A DNA stretch of 56,075 nt from positions 1 to 56,075 of the forward strand of contig NPFB01000139.1 in assembly GCA_014084085.1 (NCBI GenBank), in the 5' to 3' direction. Each line of letters starts with the position of its first letter. The first letter of the stretch is position 1. The position numbers and the translations under genes were made by a program. This stretch comes from Hondaea fermentalgiana (taxonomy: Eukaryota; Sar; Bigyra; Thraustochytrida; Thraustochytriidae). Positions 47,291-56,022 of this stretch are shown piece by piece. A model generated the notes under the pieces. It saw only the letters and a list, made by a program, of their open reading frames with translations. It made no database searches and had not been told where the DNA came from.

Positions 47291-48865
47291 ATGAAGACAT
47301 CTCTGACGATGTTGATGGCGCCACTCGCGCGTCGCACACTCGCGAGCTGCTCGCCCGCGCGCGCGGCACGTTCACTCGGCGCAGTACGTCCGTTCGGCAC
47401 GGCTCGCCCGCTGTCCACAAGTGCAGAGGCTGTGGCAAGCAAGAATGAGCATCCACAAAAGGACATTATTGAACTAAGCGAGGTCGAAGGCCCCGGATGG
47501 TGGTGGCTCCTGCGTCTGCTTGGAGACCCCAATGCGAACCTTCTCGAGCTGTACGAAAAGCACCGTGAGCAAGGCGTCGCACGCACGATTGACACTCTTG
47601 GACGGGACACACTCGTCGTGTTTGATCAAGACGATTGCACCTTTATCATGCAGCATGAAAACCCGAACCTTGGGGGCTCGACCTCGATGATCGTGCCGCT
47701 CATGGATTATTTGACCAAGCTAGGCGGCGACAACGCGGATAATCATGCGAGAAACATGTTCTGGAAGGGCGAGATGTGGCGAAACTCGCGATCACTGCTG
47801 TCCGTGGGCATCAACTCGGACGCGGTGGTTTCCTATGAGCCGCTCATTCAAGAAGGAGCCCGTCTCGCTGTTTCCCACGTCGAAGCATACGAGAACGATA
47901 TCCCTCGCTGGGCTCAGTGCGCGGCTTTTGACATGTTCACGTCTCTATTGCTTGGCCAGAGTGCCAACTCGGCCGATCCCGCCTGCGATTCCCCCTTGAA
48001 GAAGATCATCCAACTCGACCAGACAAGCTTGGACCTGGCAATTCGCCTCAGCTTCTTGCCTAAGATTACCCATCCCTGGAATGGCTATAAAAGGATGGAG
48101 GAGAGTCTGGATGAGATCATGGAGATTGCAGCAGTTGAAGTCAAAGCCATGCTCAAAAGAAAGGAACACACCCACTCATGGTTCAAGGATTTGCACGAGA
48201 AGCAGGGTCTGACTGAAGAGCAGCTAATTCATCTCATTGGCGCCCTTTTGCCTGCCGGACTCGGCACAACCATGGGCTTCATCCAGTGGAACCTCGTAGC
48301 ACTCATCTACCATCCCGAGGCTCAAACGAAGCTTCGTGCCGAGATTCTCGATGTTCTTGGTGATAAGCCTTTCACAAAGTCTGCAAAGATGCCGTACATG
48401 GAGGCTTTTTTCAAAGAATCGCATCGGATGTACCCCGCAGCCCCCGTGGCAGGTCTGCGAATTCTCGATCGTGACATTGTGCTCCCCAACAGTCGGGTTT
48501 TGGTGCGTGCTGGCCAACCCCTGAATCTGGCGCCACTACAAGCGCGCCGCGACAAGCGACTAATTCCCGACGCTGATGAGTTCAAGCCGGAGCGATACCT
48601 ACGCGAGAACATTCGCGCGCGCAAGGGCTGCCCGATGACTTCCAAGCTCGACGGAGCCATCGGTAAAGACCCTTTTGGGCGTGGAGGACATGTTTGCCTG
48701 GGGAGGCGCGCAGCAGAGATGGAGGTTCGCACTCTCTTCTGCGAGCTTCTGCGGCGTTATGAACTTGTGCTCGATCCTCCTGGCCAGTCTCTGCCCAAAT
48801 TCAAGATCGCTACCATTGGTGTACCCGATCCTTTTCCGCGCATCAAGCTAGTGCGACGCACGTAG
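47291..48865 (+). CDS. Cytochrome P450, mitochondrial-type presequence (P450-3), altered heme loop
   Basis: A 524-residue P450. The leader MKTSLTMLMAPLARRTLAS continues Arg/Ser/Ala-rich for about 45 residues and ends RPLSTS, a plausible processing region. SEVEGPGWWW begins the fold. The I-helix is AGLGTTMGFIQW with Gly325 in place of the acid. ExxR is ESHR followed by MYP. The heme loop is FGRGGHVCLG with Cys469; His467 replaces the Arg that normally contacts a heme propionate. AATAAA occurs 17 bp after the stop. It is complete and may have diverged in function. Substrate unknown. Confidence 0.91.
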   Translation: MKTSLTMLMAPLARRTLASCSPARAARSLGAVRPFGTARPLSTSAEAVASKNEHPQKDIIELSEVEGPGWWWLLRLLGDPNANLLELYEKHREQGVARTIDTLGRDTLVVFDQDDCTFIMQHENPNLGGSTSMIVPLMDYLTKLGGDNADNHARNMFWKGEMWRNSRSLLSVGINSDAVVSYEPLIQEGARLAVSHVEAYENDIPRWAQCAAFDMFTSLLLGQSANSADPACDSPLKKIIQLDQTSLDLAIRLSFLPKITHPWNGYKRMEESLDEIMEIAAVEVKAMLKRKEHTHSWFKDLHEKQGLTEEQLIHLIGALLPAGLGTTMGFIQWNLVALIYHPEAQTKLRAEILDVLGDKPFTKSAKMPYMEAFFKESHRMYPAAPVAGLRILDRDIVLPNSRVLVRAGQPLNLAPLQARRDKRLIPDADEFKPERYLRENIRARKGCPMTSKLDGAIGKDPFGRGGHVCLGRRAAEMEVRTLFCELLRRYELVLDPPGQSLPKFKIATIGVPDPFPRIKLVRRT

Positions 48866-49237
48866 GCACACAAGTATGCCAAATAAAATAAGATATACTC
48901 ATGTCTCATCTAAAAATTACGGACTTTGGTCCTCTAGGTCCCAACACAGCACTCACACGGAGTCCGCCTGCCCTGGTCACCTGCGAGCGATTCCCTAACC
49001 TCATTTTAGGAATTTACCGAATTGGGGTTGTGCAAAAGTTGCCGTTGGGAACTCTGTCGCCAAGCCCAGCCCTGGGGCCCAGATTTTGACTCTTGAGGTC
49101 AGGGTCCATCGCAAACGTGGGCTGGTGTTGCCCTCGCTTTGGGCTTGCGATGCAGGCGGGCGCACCGCGTGACTCGGCCGCCTTGACTTGACGTTCTGTT
49201 CAAACGGACGAGACTGCGTGCGTTGAAAGGCGTCGAG
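48866..49237. other. P450-3 to unknown-protein intergenic region
   Basis: About 370 bp with an AATAAA at 48882-48887 for P450-3 and the presumed promoter of the next gene. No gene recognised. Confidence 0.55.
48882..48887 (+). terminator. AATAAA polyadenylation-type signal after P450-3
   Basis: Lies 17 nt behind the P450-3 stop codon in an AT-rich stretch. Use is not shown. Confidence 0.45.
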
Positions 49238-52200
49238 ATGTCGCTCACGGCAGCACAGGACGAGATCAGAGCTCTTGTTGCCAAGGAAGTCCAGGCCGTA
49301 GAGCTCCGCATTGCACGTAGGAAGAGGGCTGCCAAGGTGGCCTTGGAGACCGTCAATGATGGCGAGCAGCCTCGTACACTCCTCGCTGTCTTGGAGCGGC
49401 TCTGGCGCAAAGGCAAAACGCGAGGAAAAGGAGATCCAACGCAAGTAATCTTGCTGCCCAATGGCCGTAAACTTGCCGGTAGCTTTCATGGTACGTGGGA
49501 AGAGCTTGATCAGGACCTCTCAGAGCTTGCTAAGCGGCTCGCACGAATGCTAGCGCCCCCAACAAGATCCATGTCGCACCGCTGGGAGCTCGTTCTGCCA
49601 ACCCTAGACATTGACAGAGTCGTCGAAAAAGCAGGCTTCGGCCCTGCTCATGCAGTGGATCTCTGCAGACCGATGAAGCGACCTCGCAAGCAGCTCAAGT
49701 GGGTCGTCGCTCTCCAAGCCTCGATACAGACGCGGCTCGAGGCCTTGGTTTTATTTGATCCTCGGTCAGATGCGGTCTTGCACAAAAAGGCGCTCGATCG
49801 TGCCAAGGCCATGTTTGCTTTAATGGATCACACAGCTCGAATCCAGGCTTTGGACTTATCGCGCTCTTCGCTCCCACATCCGCGCGATGCCTCGGCCTCC
49901 GTGAGCGAGTGTCTTGCCCCACGGAAGACCACAAGCAAGGTTTGCGACTCTTTAATTTTGGATGGAGAAGAGCTCGACAGTATTCGCGAGCGCTGGACGC
50001 GTATGACACGTGCGAATCTCGAAAGCCGCGCGTTCCAGCAAATTGGGTACATTCCAGGTCTTGAAAGGGTACATTTGCCCTTTGAGACGGGCCACGTGGT
50101 ATTACATCAAGGCCAACACTTCGCTCACATTTCATTCACCCAGGATCTCGGGAATGCACCTTGGCTGGACTTTGTGATGGCCGAAAATGTGTCCGTATCA
50201 GTCGAAGAATGCGTGGCTGATGGGTTTGTTTTACGTGTTCGTCAAGAGCTTGATGAGCCTGTGAAGGTGCTGTGGCGGGCCCTCCATACAGCATGGCGTC
50301 GCGGAAAACTCGGCGCAGGGCCAAGCGCCGCAACATTGGTACACGCCGGCATCTTTGTAGATTACCCCATGCGTCCCGTGCACTTGCTACAAGAAAACGT
50401 AGATGCTGCTGCTGATCAAGGCACGCTGGAAAGCTTGTTGGCCAGTGCTGGTCTCGAAGAAATGCTTCCCTTTGAATCTCCACCCTTTCCGGCATGGCAG
50501 CTTCACCATGAGTTCCATGGCTATGTTGCTTGTCTTGTCCTGGACCCCGGGGCGACAATGCTCCGCGATGACTGTTGGCCGCGTGCAAAATTTCTGGTGC
50601 GGGAATTTCTTGGAAATCATGGCGCTCGAGTCTTTGGACATGGAGGGCGCTTGGTGCTCATCTCTGGAGAGGCAAGCTTTGAGATTTCGGACTTTTCGGA
50701 AGTTGATCGACTCGCGGAAGCCCAGCGCTGGGTTGCAAGCCTTTGTTCTCTGGCTGCAAGCGATTCTCTGGAAAAGAGTCTCACTCAAATTGTCTGCAAT
50801 GGACGCGTGGACTTTCAAGCCGTGCACGTGCTCACGAATGATCCTTCGTTTGATGCAGAGATTCTTGCGGGAACGATCGAGGTTCCGGTGCACCATGTTC
50901 GAGTCGACACATCTCAGATGGATGCTTTTCTGATGGAATCAAAGCAGGCTTTCCTAGACTTGAGTGACGCCAACCAAGTAGCCGTGAACCTCGAAGAAGT
51001 AGAGCGAGGGTGGAAAGCCGAGGTCGCAAGGCAAGAGGCGGCATATCGAGCAAAGGAGGAAGAGGTTCGTCAGCGGAATCGCGCTCGACTCGCCGCAGCA
51101 AAGTCAGAGCTTGCGGCACGGAGACGAACTCGAGCTACACTGGACGCAAAACGTTCTTCGCTATATGACACCGAGCTGGCTCGACGGGCGCGCTGGCGAT
51201 GGATCAATCTTGCACGTCTGTACGAAAAGCAACGCGCGCTGGTTGCCCTAAACGAATTCTTGGCAGCAGCTAGTGTCAAGGTCATTCTTTGGGAGCGCGA
51301 GGCGCGAGAGGCAGCAACTGACGTCCTTGTGCGTGTACTGGAGAGAACCATGGTCGCTATCACCAAGGCATCTTGGTCTGCGGTCTCTGCGTCGGTCCAA
51401 GATGAAAAGTCCTCGGACGCGGCAGCGCAATGTTCGGGGATGCATCGCGTGCTGAGACTTAAGGAAGCTGCTTTGCGCGAGCTCATGACCACTCACTTTA
51501 GGCGAGATGTGAAACGATCAAATATACGACTTCCCGGATCAGACGAGGACCTGACGACATCATTTCTCCCGTTATGGTCCACTGCAGCAAGAGCAGAGCG
51601 TTGGAAAGAGGATGTTGTTGCAATTGGGCGTGCCAAAGAAAAAAGTCTTTTGCTTCTGGAGGCAAATCGGCAGTTCATGCTGGAGCAGGCACAACAACGA
51701 CTTGAGCGACACCTTTCGGATCGCCGAAAACGCTTTGAAGCCGACCTTCAGGATTTCTTGCACGGTGTGCTCGTTCGCGATGTGGAACGCGCAGCCCGAG
51801 AGAATGGCGTAAGTATTATGCAAATCCGAGGGTGGAACTTGCAGCTGCAAAAGTGGAAATTCGGACTCGCCGACTTTGGTGTGCGCAGAGATCGGCTCGA
51901 AGCACAAGTTATGTTGCTTGCCATGCTTGATCGCGTACAAGGTGAGCTCATGGGAGAAGAGCAAAAGACGTGTCTTTTGCAGAATCACGTGGAAGAAGAC
52001 GTCCATGCCTTGGTCGCTCGCGATGACAAGGTTCTCGGTGCTGTGCCTGATGACGAAGTAAATCGTGAGCTTTTGCGGACTTTCCGTGCGCGCGCGGGAC
52101 TTGGTGCGTGCTCTCAGTCGCGGCGCGAGTTTGGTTGTTTTTCACGCGCAGCGTGCGAATACGCGCGAGACGCCCGGTGCATTGCTGAGGCCCGAGCACG

Positions 52201-52573
52201 AGGCGAGTTGGCAACGCTTGCTTTCGAGGCGGAAAATGCTGCTCGCAAACGAATGCGAGAAGCGCTAAAGCAGCAGGGTCTGGCTCAATCCAAAGCTGCA
52301 TATCGTTCGTGGCGCCAAAAGGTGACCTCAGAGATGCGAGAGGAGTTTGAGCTGAAAGCTGTGGCTCCGACCAAGACCGTCAATATTACTTTGGAGCCTC
52401 TCGACAGACTTGCACAGGCAGCTTTGAGGGAACTCAAGTTGGTGGAAGCATTCTCCAAGGAACTGGCAAGAGCTCGGCGTCGCGTGCAACGCACGAGTGA
52501 GGCATCTGGCCCCACGCTGACGCTGCTACGTCGTGCTATCGAAGGAGCTTTTCAGTGCATCCCAGGCGCTTAA
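49238..52573 (+). CDS. Unrecognised 1111-residue protein with long helical C-terminal half
   Basis: I do not recognise this protein. The first in-frame ATG gives MSLTAAQDEIRALVAKEV. The first 620 residues look mixed alpha/beta with a helical start and many conserved-looking hydrophobic blocks (for example HVVLHQGQHFAHISF near 290). The rest is dominated by Arg/Glu/Ala-rich helices, possibly coiled coil (about 590-680 and 770-840), and ends in short helices. No signal peptide, membrane segment, nucleotide-binding loop or zinc motif is evident. Codon use resembles its neighbours and the frame is clean over 3.3 kb, so it is a real gene. AATAAA at 52698-52703 lies about 125 bp downstream. It may be a lineage-specific structural protein or a very diverged subunit of a known complex. 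Confidence 0.8.
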   Translation: MSLTAAQDEIRALVAKEVQAVELRIARRKRAAKVALETVNDGEQPRTLLAVLERLWRKGKTRGKGDPTQVILLPNGRKLAGSFHGTWEELDQDLSELAKRLARMLAPPTRSMSHRWELVLPTLDIDRVVEKAGFGPAHAVDLCRPMKRPRKQLKWVVALQASIQTRLEALVLFDPRSDAVLHKKALDRAKAMFALMDHTARIQALDLSRSSLPHPRDASASVSECLAPRKTTSKVCDSLILDGEELDSIRERWTRMTRANLESRAFQQIGYIPGLERVHLPFETGHVVLHQGQHFAHISFTQDLGNAPWLDFVMAENVSVSVEECVADGFVLRVRQELDEPVKVLWRALHTAWRRGKLGAGPSAATLVHAGIFVDYPMRPVHLLQENVDAAADQGTLESLLASAGLEEMLPFESPPFPAWQLHHEFHGYVACLVLDPGATMLRDDCWPRAKFLVREFLGNHGARVFGHGGRLVLISGEASFEISDFSEVDRLAEAQRWVASLCSLAASDSLEKSLTQIVCNGRVDFQAVHVLTNDPSFDAEILAGTIEVPVHHVRVDTSQMDAFLMESKQAFLDLSDANQVAVNLEEVERGWKAEVARQEAAYRAKEEEVRQRNRARLAAAKSELAARRRTRATLDAKRSSLYDTELARRARWRWINLARLYEKQRALVALNEFLAAASVKVILWEREAREAATDVLVRVLERTMVAITKASWSAVSASVQDEKSSDAAAQCSGMHRVLRLKEAALRELMTTHFRRDVKRSNIRLPGSDEDLTTSFLPLWSTAARAERWKEDVVAIGRAKEKSLLLLEANRQFMLEQAQQRLERHLSDRRKRFEADLQDFLHGVLVRDVERAARENGVSIMQIRGWNLQLQKWKFGLADFGVRRDRLEAQVMLLAMLDRVQGELMGEEQKTCLLQNHVEEDVHALVARDDKVLGAVPDDEVNRELLRTFRARAGLGACSQSRREFGCFSRAACEYARDARCIAEARARGELATLAFEAENAARKRMREALKQQGLAQSKAAYRSWRQKVTSEMREEFELKAVAPTKTVNITLEPLDRLAQAALRELKLVEAFSKELARARRRVQRTSEASGPTLTLLRRAIEGAFQCIPGA

Positions 52574-53184
52574 CTATAAGGTAGACTGGAGCTTCTCGTC
52601 GTCTGGGTTTGTTGCGTAAGATCGCGAATGATATCAATCAGAAAAGAAAATCAAATGTGTTAATCCGGGATCATCGTTCGCAAAGGTTCTTCCTGACAAT
52701 AAATGACGTTTTAGTAGTAAATGACCTGTGAACGACAAAAGATCTGCCGCTAATGGTTGCTGTTATTCGCAAACTCCGCCATCTCGGGCGCTCGGGTCAC
52801 GCCAAAATTGCTCCACATCGTCTCGTCTGTCCCCCACCTCCTTCGTGCTGCTGCAGCAGTTGCACTGTCCAACCGGATACTGCCATTCGCCGCTGCATTT
52901 ACAAATCGATCTTCAAGTTGACTGTGAGTCCGCCCGTCTCATTCGAGATCGGGACCCACTTTCCTCCTGGTGACGACCGAAGGCATACGCGAACGCGAGG
53001 CAAAGACGCAACAACGGCGAGACAAGTGGGCAAGTAGACCGTCAAGAGCGGCGCAAGGCACGTGGCGAGCGCTTGAGAGCATCGCCCGTTTTGCAGGCGT
53101 GTTCTTGCTGCTGTGATTGTTGTTGTTGTTGTTGTTTTTGTTGCTGCTGCTGTTACGGCGAAGATTGCTTTCGGGGCTGACGAC
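52574..53184. other. Upstream region of the epoxide hydrolase gene
   Basis: About 610 bp. It has AATAAA at 52698-52703 for the preceding gene and a TTG/GTT/CTG-rich tract at 53105-53158. In the hydrolase frame that tract would read as a Val-rich hydrophobic stretch with no ATG before it. A pyrimidine-rich stretch ending TTGCAG at 53096 looks like a 3' splice site, so an upstream coding exon cannot be excluded. Confidence 0.5.
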
Positions 53185-54264
53185 ATGAGGTACGCGACCG
53201 CCGTGGTTGCGCCGGAGGTGGAGCTTTTCTATGCGCGCGTGGACCCTGACGATGTTGGGTGCCCCAAAGAAGAGCAGCGCAAGGGCCAGACTGTCGTGTT
53301 TGTTCATGGTTTTCCCGAGATGCACATAAGTTGGACCTCGCAAATGTACGCGCTAGCGCGAGCAGGCTTTGTTTCGATTGCACCAGACATGCGCGGCTAC
53401 GGCAAGAGCTCGCGGCCCAAGGACACGGAGGATTACTCGCTAAAGCATCTCACCGGGGACCTCTGTGGGCTTCTCGATCATCTGGGACTTGAAAAGGCCT
53501 TTTTTGTGGGCCACGACTGGGGTGGCGCGGTTGTTTGGGCGCAAGTGTTTCATCACCCTGAGCGGTGTTTGGGCGTGGCATCCTTGAACACGCCAACCTC
53601 CATGTACGAACGAATGCGGCCCGCATGGGAGGCTGCCGGCTGCAAGGGTCCAATTGAGTACCTCATGACGCAGCCATCCGAAGCGTGCGGGCAGCTCGAC
53701 TACACGGTGTACTTTAACATTCCGGAGATCCCTGAGCGAGAACTCGAAGCGGATGTGCGCAAGACGATTTACGCCTTTTTCCGCTCGCAGGTCTCGGGAG
53801 ATCGCAGAAAGGATTTCGAGAACATGAAGGTGGGAATGCGCACGGCCAAGGCACGCAAAGACAACAATAGAGGCGTCTTGCACCATTGCCCGCCGCAACT
53901 GGAGCGCGACCCGTTGTGGTCAGCGCAGGAAATGCAAGAGTACATTGACGCCTTTACGCGCACAGGCTTTACTCCTCCGCTTAACTGGTATCGGTGCACA
54001 GACGCCAACGTGGCCTGGGATCGCGAGGAAAAGGTGTATGAGCGGAAAGTGAAAGTGCCTTGTCTTATGGTCACGGCCGAACACGATGTCGTGTTGTCGC
54101 CCGAGACCTCGCGAGGCATGGATGCGCTGTTCGAGAATCTCGAACGGGACCACGTTGTCGCGGGTCACTGGGTGCAGCGAGAAGCTGAGGCTGATGTCAA
54201 TCGCATTCTCACGGCTTGGATTTCCAAGCGCTCTGACGCTGCTGGACCTCAAAGCAAGATCTGA
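53185..54264 (+). CDS. Alpha/beta-hydrolase epoxide hydrolase
   Basis: A 359-residue epoxide hydrolase that would open epoxides to vicinal diols through an ester intermediate. The start is the only in-frame ATG after the last stop and gives a normal N-terminus for soluble family members. Motifs run in order: oxyanion HGFPEM, nucleophile elbow GHDWGG with the catalytic Asp, lid segment YFNIPEIPERELEAD supplying one Tyr, NWYR supplying the second, relay Asp in AEHDVV, and catalytic His in AGHWVQREA. This is the Asp-Asp-His set with two lid tyrosines that separates epoxide hydrolases from other alpha/beta hydrolases such as dehalogenases. An upstream Val-rich frame could add an anchor if spliced in. 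It follows the P450 series on the same strand and converges on the Fe-ADH gene. Confidence 0.92.
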   Translation: MRYATAVVAPEVELFYARVDPDDVGCPKEEQRKGQTVVFVHGFPEMHISWTSQMYALARAGFVSIAPDMRGYGKSSRPKDTEDYSLKHLTGDLCGLLDHLGLEKAFFVGHDWGGAVVWAQVFHHPERCLGVASLNTPTSMYERMRPAWEAAGCKGPIEYLMTQPSEACGQLDYTVYFNIPEIPERELEADVRKTIYAFFRSQVSGDRRKDFENMKVGMRTAKARKDNNRGVLHHCPPQLERDPLWSAQEMQEYIDAFTRTGFTPPLNWYRCTDANVAWDREEKVYERKVKVPCLMVTAEHDVVLSPETSRGMDALFENLERDHVVAGHWVQREAEADVNRILTAWISKRSDAAGPQSKI

Positions 54265-54736
54265 GTGGGAAGAGAAAGAGTAATCTAGAGGAGAGACATT
54301 TTTTCCCGTGAGCGAATGGAAACGAAATTCGTACCCTTGTTGAAGCGGAAAATGGGTTCTTGGTTTCGCAGGGGAGGACTTGCTTCTTGTCGCGAGATGT
54401 AACGGCTGGCTGTTGTGCTCTGTTACTTTGTTTCTGAGTATAAACAGGTTTTTGGCCAACCTATCTGCAAAAGAAGAACACGGAGGTTTACTTTCTATTT
54501 TTGCAAAACAACAGAGACATTGTAAACATTTTAGAATTATTATTCTAATCTCATGAGGTTGTGACACTAGTTTATTTGTAGTCTTTCTGAGTCTGACCTT
54601 CTTTCTTCCCTCTCTTGACAACCGAGAAATCGATCGTCTCTTTTGTTTTGCTTTGTTTGCGTGCAGTCTTTTGCGTCTTTGCTTGAAAAAATTCTGTAAC
54701 ACTTAATGATGATCAGCAAATATGTTGTTGATTTCT
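54265..54736. other. Convergent 3' region of epoxide hydrolase and Fe-ADH
   Basis: About 470 bp, AT-rich with T-runs, holding both 3' UTRs. No gene recognised. Confidence 0.6.
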
Positions 54737-55921
54737 TCAGCTCGAGTAAATATCCATGTAAAGCTTTTCAATTTCCTCCTGGGAGGGAACCTTGGGGTTG
54801 TTTCCGGGCGAGCCGGAAGCCAAAGCAGCCTTTGCCATGCGCTGCACAGCAGAGGTAAAGTCTTGCTCCTTGATGCCCCACTCGGACATGGTCTTCACCT
54901 TGAGATCGGTGTTGAGGGCGTAGAGACCTTTGATGAGGGCGTCGGCAGCGTCCTCATCGCTGGCTCCAAATGGAGCCATGGCCATGACGCGAGCAACCTC
55001 GGCATACTCTGCGACTGCACCCTCGATGGAAAACTCGGTGACCTTGGGTGCAAGCATGGCGTTGGAGAGTCCGTGGGGAACATGAAAGTCTGCTCCGATG
55101 GGACGGCTCATGCCGTGGATGAGAGTGACACTGGCATTGCTGAAGGCGATGCCGGCCTCGGTGCTGGCCAGCATCATGGCTTCACGAGCCTCGCGGTTGT
55201 CCGGGTTGTAGCAGACCTCGCGGACGTTTTGGCCGATCTTTGAGAGGGCGGCGAGCGCCATGGAGGAAGAGAACGGGTTACGCTTAGCACTGACGTAGGC
55301 TTCCATGGCGTGGCACATGGCGTCAATGCCCGTGGCAGCAGTGAGCTCCCAGGGCATGGACATGGTGAGCTCGTAGTCGATGACGGCGTACTCGGGCAAG
55401 TATGCAAGGCCGATGCAGAGCATTTTCTCATGGGTATCTGAGTCAGTGACGATGGTAAACTTTGTCGCTTCTGAGCCGGTTCCAGCGGTGGTTGGGATGG
55501 CAAAGAGCGGGAGGGCTGGGGCGTCGAGCAGGAAGGGAGCTTTGTAGTCCCGCATCTGGCCCTTGTGCACGGCCAGAGCGCCCGCTGCCTTTGCGGTGTC
55601 CATAGGGGACCCGCCGCCGAGGGCGACAATGGCATCGTAGTCGCCTTGCTCGACGTAGGCCCGGCAGCGCTCGACCGCTTCGGAGGTCGGCTCTGGGATG
55701 GTGTCGGTGAAGGTCCCGTGGGCAATGTCTGCGTCCTCGAGGGCCTTGGTGACCTTGGCGAGAACGCCCGAGGACTCCATGAAGCCATCCGTGACGATGA
55801 GCGGCTTGGTCACCTTGGCCTCTTTGACGAGTTCGCCCAGGCGGCTGACCGTGCCGCCGCCGACGAGCATGCGCCGCGGCAGCGCCACCGAGGCGGCCCT
55901 CCCTGCGAGACTGCCTAGCAT
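54737..55921 (-). CDS. Iron-containing alcohol dehydrogenase, probable mitochondrial
   Basis: A 394-residue NAD(P)-dependent group III alcohol dehydrogenase interconverting an alcohol and an aldehyde or ketone. The dinucleotide loop GGGSPMDTAK is intact. Metal ligands are Asp200, His204, His269 and His283, in DAMCH and HGMSRPIGADFHVPHG. The first 18 residues (MLGSLAGRAASVALPRRM) are basic and acid-free, suggesting a mitochondrial presequence. Length fits the bacterial-type enzymes better than the longer animal ADHFE1. Third codon positions are strongly G/C, as in highly expressed genes. Substrate unknown; its location at the end of the P450/epoxide hydrolase stretch makes alcohol products of those enzymes possible substrates. 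Confidence 0.93.
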   Translation of the reverse strand: MLGSLAGRAASVALPRRMLVGGGTVSRLGELVKEAKVTKPLIVTDGFMESSGVLAKVTKALEDADIAHGTFTDTIPEPTSEAVERCRAYVEQGDYDAIVALGGGSPMDTAKAAGALAVHKGQMRDYKAPFLLDAPALPLFAIPTTAGTGSEATKFTIVTDSDTHEKMLCIGLAYLPEYAVIDYELTMSMPWELTAATGIDAMCHAMEAYVSAKRNPFSSSMALAALSKIGQNVREVCYNPDNREAREAMMLASTEAGIAFSNASVTLIHGMSRPIGADFHVPHGLSNAMLAPKVTEFSIEGAVAEYAEVARVMAMAPFGASDEDAADALIKGLYALNTDLKVKTMSEWGIKEQDFTSAVQRMAKAALASGSPGNNPKVPSQEEIEKLYMDIYSS

Positions 55922-55976
55922 CGTCTCGACTCTGCGGTTCCGCTGCTCGTGCCGGTCTCCGTCCTTTGCGCGCCTG

Positions 55977-56022
55977 CGCGTGCGTGCGTGCGTGCGAGCG
56001 TGCGAGCGGTGCTTGCTTGCTC

